Source of the DNA: Candidatus Wolfebacteria bacterium GWA1_42_9 | Lineage (GTDB): Bacteria; Patescibacteriota; Minisyncoccia; UBA6257; JAGOQP01 | Length of the DNA stretch: 12,174 bases | Assembly (NCBI GenBank): GCA_001793775.1 | Contig: MGIN01000015.1 | Span: 1-12,174, forward strand | Direction: 5' to 3' | Shown: positions 5,432 to 9,849 of the stretch, in pieces | Layout of the letters: each line of letters begins with the position of its first letter | How positions within the stretch are numbered: position 1 is the stretch's first letter | Translations under genes and position numbers: made by a program | The notes under the pieces: generated by a model | Databases searched by the model: none | The model's input: only the letters and a program-made list of their open reading frames with translations | What the model was told of the DNA's origin: nothing

Positions 5432-5698
5432 TGGCCGGGATTGAACCGGCGACCTACTCCTTCATTTACACCTCATTTTACTTTAAGTACATATATGAGG
5501 ATTAGACTGTATCTTAGGCATAGCTCTTACTGAGCCTTAGCCTCCCTTGTCAGTCGTTCGGGCTCCAGATGTAGTGAAGAGCCACGGTCTCAACCTGTAC
5601 CTGGGTTTTTAACCGTTATTCGGGTCTCGTACGAATATTTTTACTCGTATGGGCAATAATTTACCATGGAGTTGCTCTACCAGCTGAGCTACATTGGC
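5426..5698 (-). tRNA. tRNA-Thr(GGT), interrupted by a group I intron
   Basis: The exons are 5698-5663 and 5462-5426. Joined they give a 73-nt tRNA with a perfect acceptor stem (GCCAATG/CATTGGC), D arm GCTC...GAGC, anticodon stem ACTCC/GGAGT, loop ATGGTAA with anticodon GGT, and T arm GCCGG-TTCAATC-CCGGC. U is the discriminator and CCA is not encoded. The 200-nt intron lies directly after anticodon position 36. This tRNA reads ACC and ACT threonine codons, so splicing is probably essential. It follows the LAGLIDADG-like gene by 35 bases and precedes rpmG. Confidence 0.93.
5463..5662 (-). ncRNA. Group I self-splicing intron in tRNA-Thr(GGT)
   Basis: The 5' exon ends in U and the intron ends in G, as group I chemistry requires. 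Core elements on the minus strand: P2 hairpin TACGA...TCGTA; P6 GGCTC...GAGCC; the 5' strand of P7 in GAACGACTG pairing with CAGTC in AAGATACAGTC (the classic R and S elements); P8 AGGC...GCCT enclosing GCTC-AGTAA-GAGC; and P9 CCTCAT...ATGAGG. The P1 guide is probably GCCCAT, pairing with ATGG and the terminal U across one bulged C. The small size resembles known tRNA introns (subgroup IC3). No open frame lies inside; the nearest nuclease gene is 72 bases beyond its 5' end. Confidence 0.88.
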
Positions 5699-5733
5699 AA
5701 TGTTTAATACTTTGGAATAATATCAATAATTTT

Positions 5734-6321
5734 TTACTTTGGCAACGTTTCCACAAGGATGTTTCTGAGCTTAGTATTGCCATAATATAGTGTCATAACA
5801 CCATATTCGCTTTTATGCCTGTATGTTCCCAGTAATCCACTTTTTGTAACGATGGTTTTATATAATTGATTTTTATTTATCTTAAGTTCTCTCATCCAAT
5901 ATTTTTCAGCGATCTTTGTATCTAAATCACTAAACAAATGAAGCTGAAATCTTAACCAACCTCTGTTTATACCAAAAAACTTTTCTAGGAATTCAATAAA
6001 GATTTTTAGAACATTGACGTCAGAATTACCTATGCGGACAGTGTTCTTATTAGCTTTCGTTCCTTCTCCCCAATACAAACCAATACCCAAACCAAACAAT
6101 TTGGCATCTTTAATATTTTTAGGAGTATTAAAGGTGAACGGATCGCCATCGGGGTTATGTTTTAAATATATAGCTTCACTTATAGGTCTCTTCTGTATAT
6201 TGAACTTTTTTAACCAATAATTGATGCCGCTTATAGAATATTTTAATTTAATTGCTATCTGCGCCGCAGACATCTGTTTTCTAATGTATAAATCATTCAA
6301 TAACTTTTTTGTTATTCTCAT
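5734..6321 (-). CDS. LAGLIDADG-like homing endonuclease-type protein with N-terminal HTH
   Basis: The 195-residue protein begins with a helix-turn-helix-like segment (MSAAQIAIKLKYSISGINYWLKKF, about residues 18-41). The main domain opens with LFGLGIGLYWGEGTK near residue 75, a divergent single LAGLIDADG motif with an acidic residue at its end. NSDVNVLKIFIEFLEKFFG follows, as in single-motif family members, which act as homodimers. The C-terminal half (QLYKTIVTKSGLLGTYRHKSEYGVMTLYYGN) would form the DNA-contacting sheet. It is free-standing between two tRNA-Thr genes and next to one with a group I intron, so it may have driven intron spread in trans. ATG 6321 is preferred over the upstream TTG because a TATAAT box ends 6 bases before it. 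It could also be a DNA-binding regulator of the same fold. Confidence 0.65.
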   Translation of the reverse strand: MRITKKLLNDLYIRKQMSAAQIAIKLKYSISGINYWLKKFNIQKRPISEAIYLKHNPDGDPFTFNTPKNIKDAKLFGLGIGLYWGEGTKANKNTVRIGNSDVNVLKIFIEFLEKFFGINRGWLRFQLHLFSDLDTKIAEKYWMRELKINKNQLYKTIVTKSGLLGTYRHKSEYGVMTLYYGNTKLRNILVETLPK

Positions 6322-6327
6322 ACAACA

Positions 6328-6333
6328 ATTATA
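6328..6333 (-). promoter_or_regulatory. -10 box giving a leaderless mRNA for the LAGLIDADG-like gene
   Basis: TATAAT (6333-6328, minus) is separated from the ATG by six bases (TGTTGT), so transcription would begin at the start codon. No good -35 is visible because the hairpin 6335-6370 occupies that position. Confidence 0.45.
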
Positions 6334-6334
6334 C

Positions 6335-6370
6335 AACAAACCACATTACTTGCTAGTAATGTGGTTTGTT
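6335..6370. terminator. Perfect 16-bp hairpin between tRNA-Thr(TGT) and the LAGLIDADG-like gene
   Basis: The arms 6335-6350 (AACAAACCACATTACT) and 6355-6370 are exact inverse complements around the loop TGCT. It lies directly downstream of the leftward tRNA genes and probably ends their transcript, although no long T run follows. It could also be one end of a mobile insertion carrying the nuclease gene. Confidence 0.6.
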
Positions 6371-6381
6371 AAATTCATCTG

Positions 6382-6453
6382 AGCCACCTCTCGGATTTGA
6401 ACCGAGGACCTACTGTTTACAAAACAGTTGCTCTGCCGCTGAGCTAAGGTGGC
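6382..6453 (-). tRNA. tRNA-Thr(TGT)
   Basis: A complete 72-nt cloverleaf: acceptor GCCACCT/AGGTGGC, D arm GCTC...GAGC, anticodon stem ACTGT/ACAGT with loop TTTGTAA (anticodon TGT), T arm CTCGG-TTCAAAT-CCGAG, discriminator U. CCA is not encoded. It lies 16 bases after tRNA-Tyr and is probably cotranscribed with it. Confidence 0.97.
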
Positions 6454-6469
6454 AAAACAATATTCGCTG

Positions 6470-6553
6470 TGCGCAGGGAGGGATTTGAACCCCCGTAGCC
6501 ACTAGGGCGATGGATTTACAGTCCATTGCAATTGACCGCTCTGCCACCTGCGC
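6470..6553 (-). tRNA. tRNA-Tyr(GTA)
   Basis: An 84-nt type II tRNA with acceptor GCGCAGG/CCTGCGC, anticodon stem ATGGA/TCCAT with loop CTGTAAA (anticodon GTA), a long variable arm (GCCCTAGTGGC) and T loop TTCAAAT. The discriminator is A and CCA is not encoded. Confidence 0.97.
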
Positions 6554-6575
6554 AAATACTCAATATACTATCCGA

Positions 6576-6604
6576 ATTATATAGATAAATAAAGTCAGAG
6601 TAAA
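6576..6604 (-). promoter_or_regulatory. Putative promoter for the tRNA-Tyr/tRNA-Thr unit
   Basis: TATAAT (6581-6576) with TTTACT (6604-6599) 17 bases upstream on the minus strand. The start would be near 6569, 16 bases before tRNA-Tyr. The rest of 6554-6660 shows nothing clear. Confidence 0.5.
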
Positions 6605-6700
6605 TAAGATTGACCTTCGACAGTGTTCTCTAATAGATTTTGGCACCGTGCTGATATGATTGGCGGGGTCACTAGGATTTGAACCTAGATCAACGTTTTT

Positions 6701-6750
6701 ACCTGCCCGCGTGCCGTCGCCATAGCTTTGGCAACGTGCGACCGTACTTG
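6701..6750. repeat. GGCAGG-family palindromic repeat, right flank of the inner tRNA
   Basis: On the minus strand it contains GTTGCC-AAAGCTAT-GGCGAC (hairpin with one G-U pair) and ends GCGGGCAGGT. An inverted relative (CCGCCTGCCTTGCCGAAT, minus strand) lies at 6839-6822 on the other side of tRNA-Trp, so the two bracket that gene. The GCCAAAG...GCGGGCAGG pattern recurs at 8578-8617. Confidence 0.6.
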
Positions 6751-6821
6751 CGGGAGCTGAGGGAATTGAACCCCCGACCGCGGTTTTGGAGACCGCTGTT
6801 ATACCACTTAACTAAGCTCCC
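6751..6821 (-). tRNA. tRNA-Trp(CCA)
   Basis: A complete 71-nt cloverleaf: acceptor GGGAGCT/AGCTCCC, D arm GTTA...TAAC, anticodon stem GCGGT/ACCGC with loop CTCCAAA (anticodon CCA), T arm GGGGG-TTCAATT-CCCTC, discriminator G. All stems pair. It sits wholly inside the anticodon loop of the split outer tRNA and is probably the working tRNA-Trp here. Confidence 0.95.
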
Positions 6822-6927
6822 ATTCGGCAAGGCAGGCGGGGAGACCGCAATTCTACCATTGAACTATAACCCCAATATTTCTCAGAATAATTCAATCTCT
6901 GTTTTTTTTCAATAAGCAACAATTATT

Positions 6928-6991
6928 TTTCGCATACTATAAAATTATTCGCATGTGCGCATTCGCTAACGCCTTTCGCATACCATAAATT
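6928..6991 (+). repeat. Direct repeat pair TTTCGCATAYYATAAA with an embedded dispersed repeat
   Basis: TTTCGCATACTATAAAATT (6928-6946) recurs as TTTCGCATACCATAAATT (6974-6991). The stretch 6947-6984 (ATTCGCATGTGCGC...TTTCGCATACC) has an inverted relative at 8543-8631. No gene is seen between the tRNA locus (6873) and the stop of the GC-rich gene at 7109. Confidence 0.6.
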
Positions 6992-6994
6992 GGC

Positions 6995-7016
6995 GAAGCT
7001 CCCATAAGGGAGCTTC
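6995..7016. terminator. Perfect 9-bp hairpin downstream of the GC-rich minus-strand gene
   Basis: GAAGCTCCC (6995-7003) pairs with GGGAGCTTC (7008-7016) around ATAA. It lies about 93 bases past the stop of the minus-strand gene and is followed there by an AT-rich stretch without a clean T run. It is a possible terminator. Confidence 0.4.
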
Positions 7017-7108
7017 ATGTAGGTGCTGCAGATTGGTGTACTGATTAGACGGAGGGATGAGGACTTAAAACCTCTTTAATGCTTTACTTCCCCCCGATAC
7101 GGTCTGCT

Positions 7109-7408
7109 CTACCAGCAGGTCTTGGGGAGGATAGTTACGACCCTTCCTCCACTGACGGCTCCACTAACCGAGGCAAATAGACTGTCGAGGTCAGCCTCCC
7201 TGGTCCTCTTGTTGGAAGCACGAACCACCGCCGGTGCTTCCTTGCTGGGAGGGCAGCTGATCGGCTCGATCTCGATCTTTGACGTTTCGCCCCATCCAGG
7301 GCTGGAGACGATCCTGCGAGCCATCTCCACGGCGTCGTGTGTCCTGAGCTGGTGCGTAGAGGTTCCAGCTCCGTGAACCGTCATCCTGACCAACTGGATG
7401 TTCTCCAT
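7109..7408 (-). CDS. GC-rich orphan gene, 99 residues, function unknown
   Basis: ATG 7408 is chosen because GGAGGGGG lies about 10 bases upstream, one of only two strong Shine-Dalgarno sites in the window. The frame is open further upstream, but no site supports an earlier start. The protein (MENIQLVRMTVHGAGTST..., ending ILPKTCW) has no signal peptide, no membrane helix and no recognised family. The N-terminal third looks like a small folded domain (QLRTHDAVEMARRIV). The rest is rich in Ala, Ser, Glu, Pro and Arg. A 7-bp hairpin (7427-7433 with 7440-7446) lies just before the Shine-Dalgarno and could control translation. The gene is clearly GC-richer than pcm and the core genes. Reality as a gene is supported by the start site and composition rather than homology. 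Confidence 0.55.
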   Translation of the reverse strand: MENIQLVRMTVHGAGTSTHQLRTHDAVEMARRIVSSPGWGETSKIEIEPISCPPSKEAPAVVRASNKRTREADLDSLFASVSGAVSGGRVVTILPKTCW

Positions 7409-7514
7409 CTTTACTTGCCCCCTCCTATCCCGAATCGTGTCGGGATAATCCCACAACTATTTTCGTTCAGGGTTATGGCCTTTTGCCTCTAATCCACTGG
7501 CGTAATCCTCCTTT

Positions 7515-7537
7515 ATCCTGAGCTTTTGTCGAAGGAT
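7515..7537. repeat. Short palindromic repeat ATCCTGAGC...GAAGGAT
   Basis: ATCCTGAGCTTTTGTCGAAGGAT is an imperfect palindrome (ATCCT/AGGAT ends). Repeats of the CTTCGACA-AGCTCAGGAT type are common between genes in Patescibacteria and some other bacteria. It lies between the GC-rich gene and pcm. Confidence 0.55.
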
Positions 7538-7615
7538 TCCTCTGAAGTGTGCACGAAAAGGCCACTCTAACATATTTTTCTTTCCGGGTCAACCCAAGCT
7601 GTGGAAAAAAGTTTT

Positions 7616-7644
7616 TTGTGCTCAATTCTTTGATGCTATATACT
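7616..7644 (+). promoter_or_regulatory. Putative pcm promoter
   Basis: TTGTGC (7616-7621), 17 bases, TATACT (7639-7644). The start would be near 7651, about 20 bases before the pcm ATG. The -10 is good and the -35 weak. Confidence 0.4.
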
Positions 7645-7671
7645 ATATACCGGATACCGAATACCATCCTT

Positions 7672-8331
7672 ATGATTAAATCGAACGAGCAACTGATAAA
7701 GGAACTGACTGAATTGGGTTATCTCAAAAGCTCCCGCTTAATTGAGGCCTTTGAAAAAATAGACCGAATAAATTTTATTTCCGATGAATTAAAAGATTCG
7801 GCCTATGTCAACGAACCCTTACCCATCGGATTTGGCCAAACAATTTCCCAACCCCTGACGGTAGCTTTCATGCTGGAACTTTTGGATTTAAAAAGAAGAG
7901 AAAAAGTTTTGGAAATCGGTTCTGGCTCGGGATGGCAGACAGCTCTTATCGCTTTCATGATAGAACACCCGGGAGGTATTACTGAAGATGAAGACGGACT
8001 CTATGGAATGGTGGCCATAGAAAGAATTCCCGAGTTAAAAAAAATGACTGAAAAGAATGTTTCCCATTACAGCTTTATTGAAAGGGGAGTAGTAAAAGTT
8101 ATTGAAGGGGACGGTTCTCGTGGGCGGGAGGAAGATGCCCCTTACGACAAAATCATTGCCGCCGCCGCGGGCAACGATATTCCCAAAGAATGGAAAGAGC
8201 AGTTAAGAATCGGAGGGAAAATCGTCGCACCCGTTAAAAACAGCGTTGTTCTTATGGAAAAAACCGGCAAAAACGAATTTGAAAAGAAAGAGTTTTTTGG
8301 ATTTTCATTCGTCCCCTTAGTCAGGGATTGA
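7672..8331 (+). CDS. pcm: Protein-L-isoaspartate O-methyltransferase
   Basis: The enzyme methylates isoaspartyl residues in aged proteins with S-adenosylmethionine, the first step of their repair. Landmarks in the 219-residue product are AYVNEPLPIGFGQTISQP near residue 44 (the family's substrate-site hallmark), motif I VLEIGSGSGWQTALIA near residue 78, VAIERIPEL (the acidic residue that holds the cofactor ribose), VIEGDGSRG, and PYDKIIAAAAGNDIPKEW with LRIGGKIVAPV towards the end. ATG 7672 gives the usual length; the open frame from 7549 would add 41 residues and cross the promoter. An insert (EHPGGITEDEDGLYG) lies after motif I. It has no Shine-Dalgarno and is AT-rich like the core genes, so it is a normal-composition gene between two GC-rich ones. 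Confidence 0.93.
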   Translation: MIKSNEQLIKELTELGYLKSSRLIEAFEKIDRINFISDELKDSAYVNEPLPIGFGQTISQPLTVAFMLELLDLKRREKVLEIGSGSGWQTALIAFMIEHPGGITEDEDGLYGMVAIERIPELKKMTEKNVSHYSFIERGVVKVIEGDGSRGREEDAPYDKIIAAAAGNDIPKEWKEQLRIGGKIVAPVKNSVVLMEKTGKNEFEKKEFFGFSFVPLVRD

Positions 8332-8426
8332 GGGTACGATTCCAATACGTGAATGTAGTACCGATCTGCGGATTGCTAATTCGTAATTATTATAAGATTG
8401 GTGGATTAAAATCGCTTTATTCAACA

Positions 8427-8455
8427 TTGACAATTTCTTGTTTTTATTATATTAT
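8427..8455 (+). promoter_or_regulatory. Promoter in the 360-base gap before the GC-rich secreted protein gene
   Basis: A consensus TTGACA (8427-8432) with a 17-base spacer and TATTAT (8450-8455). A transcript from about 8462 would have a 230-base leader with a hairpin at 8511-8531 (CAACTCAGC/GCTGGGTTG, loop CAA) and a larger one at 8578-8612. No convincing gene lies in 8332-8691. The short open frame 8328-8564 spans the promoter and has no family signal. Confidence 0.55.
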
Positions 8456-8542
8456 TGCAGACAGTTCGTTGATTTTTTTGTGGAATCGGGTTAAGGCGCA
8501 GACAAAAATACAACTCAGCCAAGCTGGGTTGTTGCTTGAGGT

Positions 8543-8631
8543 GGTATGCGAAAAGCGTCGCTAAAGCGGTATGTTCACCCGCCAAAGTTTTTCTCAGAAA
8601 AATTTAGGCGGGCAGGCGCGCACATGCGAAT
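8543..8631 (+). repeat. Dispersed repeat with a nested GGCGGG palindrome
   Basis: The ends GGTATGCGAAA (8543-8553) and GCGCACATGCGAAT (8618-8631) match, in inverted orientation, the ends of 6947-6984. This copy is about 50 bases longer because it holds a palindrome: CCCGCC (8578-8583) and GGCGGG (8607-8612), with the A/T-rich arms also pairing, followed by CAGGC. This looks like one repeat inserted into another. Confidence 0.65.
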
Positions 8632-8691
8632 TCGCTGTAAGAACGATAAGGTCGCCGTCGCTGGGAGCTATGGCGATCGAAGGAGGATGCG

Positions 8692-9624
8692 ATGAAGAAA
8701 CTGTCTCTCGTGTTTGTGTTGGTGACGTTGTTTGTCATCGCTCTCGTGCCGGGCGCGATGGCCCAGACCTCACCTGCGGAGCAGGCGGAGGAGAACCAGA
8801 TTCGGTACTGCCGTTTCCTGGAAGACCCGGTGCGGGTCATCGACTGGCGCCGGGGAGTCGATGCGAAAGCGCTCGACTTGGACTGGGCGACCAAGGCGGT
8901 GGTGGTGTCCGATACCGAAATGGATATCACCATGGTCGGCGGGTCCGGCAAGAAGTATTCGTGCCCTTCACCCAGGGGCGTTGCCTACGTGGTGAACAGG
9001 ATGACTCGGAAAGCCGAGTCAATCCTGATTTGCTTGAACCCTTTGGAAAAACCGAAGGATTGGGCAGTATCAGGCCTCTTCATCACCAAGGAGGATCGCC
9101 TTGCCGGTGTCTGCGAGGAGCAGATGAAGCTTCTCCAGAAAGTCGATGCTGGCATCGACCGAGTGGAAGTACAACTCGGCCGAATTGAGGCCAAGATCGA
9201 CAACTTGGCGGAACAGGAACGCCACCCCGAGCCTGTGACACAATCGCGCGTTCTCCCACCGACCGTTTTCGTTCTGGCTAAGATGAACGGCCAGGAAGTG
9301 GTTGGGAAGATCAAGCGCAATTCGGTGGTTACGATCGAGTGGAGCTCGACATACACTACCGAGTGCCGTTCCCTCACGGGAATTGGCTTTCACACCAACG
9401 GGCTGATCAGCGGGGTTGCAACTACTCCACCGCTGAAGCACGACGAGCTTTACACGGTTGAGTGTACCGGCCTGGGTGGCTCCGCATCCAGCCGGGTTTA
9501 TCTGGACATCAACAATCACAACGGTCTATGGATCGGCGGGTTGACAGCTCTTCTCGCTGGGGCTGTCGTTCTCTCTGACGGAGATGGCGGAAAGGAACCA
9601 GTACGCGGACGGCCGCCAGTCTGA
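8692..9624 (+). CDS. Secreted, membrane-anchored GC-rich protein with Ig-like domain, function unknown
   Basis: The 310-residue protein has a signal peptide (MKKLSLVFVLVTLFVIALVPGAMA, written as MKKLSL...GAMA, cleavage after residue 24). A cysteine-containing domain covers residues 35-140, followed by a coiled-coil-like segment (residues 141-178, MKLLQKVDAGIDRVEVQL). An Ig-like domain follows (about 191-273: IEWSST, TGIGFHTNG, YTVECTGLGGS). A C-terminal transmembrane helix (279-294) ends in SDGDGGKEPVRGRPPV. It is probably exported and held to the membrane by its C-terminus. The Ig-like domain closely resembles residues 170-255 of the large surface protein at 9850. ATG 8692 has a strong Shine-Dalgarno (AGGAGG, 8681-8686). 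High GC and this start signal set it apart from its neighbours and suggest transfer or a different expression class. No family name can be given. Confidence 0.8.
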   Translation: MKKLSLVFVLVTLFVIALVPGAMAQTSPAEQAEENQIRYCRFLEDPVRVIDWRRGVDAKALDLDWATKAVVVSDTEMDITMVGGSGKKYSCPSPRGVAYVVNRMTRKAESILICLNPLEKPKDWAVSGLFITKEDRLAGVCEEQMKLLQKVDAGIDRVEVQLGRIEAKIDNLAEQERHPEPVTQSRVLPPTVFVLAKMNGQEVVGKIKRNSVVTIEWSSTYTTECRSLTGIGFHTNGLISGVATTPPLKHDELYTVECTGLGGSASSRVYLDINNHNGLWIGGLTALLAGAVVLSDGDGGKEPVRGRPPV

Positions 9625-9644
9625 TTCATTACATTGTACGCTTA

Positions 9645-9706
9645 GGGGATGGAAACTTCATCCCCCAACCCAAAGAAATTAAGTTTTTTGATTTTTTTGG
9701 GTTGGG
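9645..9706. terminator. Two adjacent hairpins after the secreted protein gene
   Basis: First, GGGGATG (9645-9651) pairs with CATCCCC (9659-9665). Second, a 16-bp stem with one G-U pair joins 9664-9679 (CCCAACCCAAAGAAAT) and 9691-9706. The first starts 20 bases after the stop codon. They overlap slightly, so only one can form fully at a time. They probably terminate transcription. Confidence 0.6.
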
Positions 9707-9722
9707 TAAGAGGCGCGGAGTT

Positions 9723-9754
9723 GCCCAGCACCAGAACACAGCTCAGTGCTGGGC
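9723..9754. repeat. Perfect 9-bp hairpin GCCCAGCAC/GTGCTGGGC
   Basis: The arms 9723-9731 and 9746-9754 pair around a 14-base loop. It lies between the terminator hairpins and the promoter of the large surface protein gene. No T run follows. Its role is unknown. Confidence 0.5.
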
Positions 9755-9791
9755 TGCACTCGGTAGAATATTTGAGAAGGCATTGCCAACC

Positions 9792-9820
9792 TTGACTTTA
9801 TCTATGAAATATGCTAGTAT
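9792..9820 (+). promoter_or_regulatory. Strong promoter for the large surface protein gene
   Basis: TTGACT (9792-9797), 17 bases, then TAGTAT (9815-9820) with an extended TGC just before it. The start would be near 9827, 23 bases before the ATG. Confidence 0.65.
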
Positions 9821-9849
9821 TTCCAAGTTAAAAAATAAAAAATATAAGT

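Larger units (their letters stand above)
6661..6873 (-). pseudogene. Split tRNA-Trp-like gene interrupted by a repeat-flanked second tRNA
   Basis: The 5' half (6873-6840) has acceptor GGGGTTA, D arm GTTC...GAAT and the anticodon-stem start GCGGT-CTCC. The 3' half (6700-6661) has AAA, AACGT, T arm CTAGG-TTCAAAT-CCTAG, acceptor TGACCCC, discriminator G and an encoded CCA. The acceptor halves pair over all seven positions. Deleting 6701-6839 gives exactly 71 nt with anticodon CCA and G73, both typical of tRNA-Trp. The anticodon stem has decayed to one mismatch (G30/A40) and one G-U pair. No intron core or correct group I splice sites are seen, so it is called a broken gene. Excision of the insert cannot be excluded. 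Confidence 0.7.

Noticed and set aside
6701..6839. Group I intron in the outer tRNA-Trp-like gene
   Set aside because: No P7 R/S elements, no U before the 5' junction and no G at the 3' junction; the insert is a tRNA gene plus palindromic repeats.
7028..7108. tRNA-Leu-like stretch on the plus strand (GCAGATT...GGTCTGC ends and GAGG-ACTTAAAA-CCTC)
   Set aside because: The ends can pair (two G-U) and an anticodon-like TAA is present, but there is no T arm or TTC loop and the D arm is poor. Probably chance or a very old remnant.
7549..7671. N-terminal extension of the isoaspartate methyltransferase
   Set aside because: No homology to the family N-terminus; it overlaps the promoter and intergenic repeat region.
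8328..8564. 78-codon open frame after pcm
   Set aside because: It spans a consensus promoter, has no start signal and no family-like sequence.
8571..9188. Long plus-strand open frame overlapping the secreted protein gene
   Set aside because: It is a shadow of the GC-rich gene at 8692: no start signal, low-complexity Arg/Gly-rich product. The minus-strand frames across the same stretch are rejected for the same reason.
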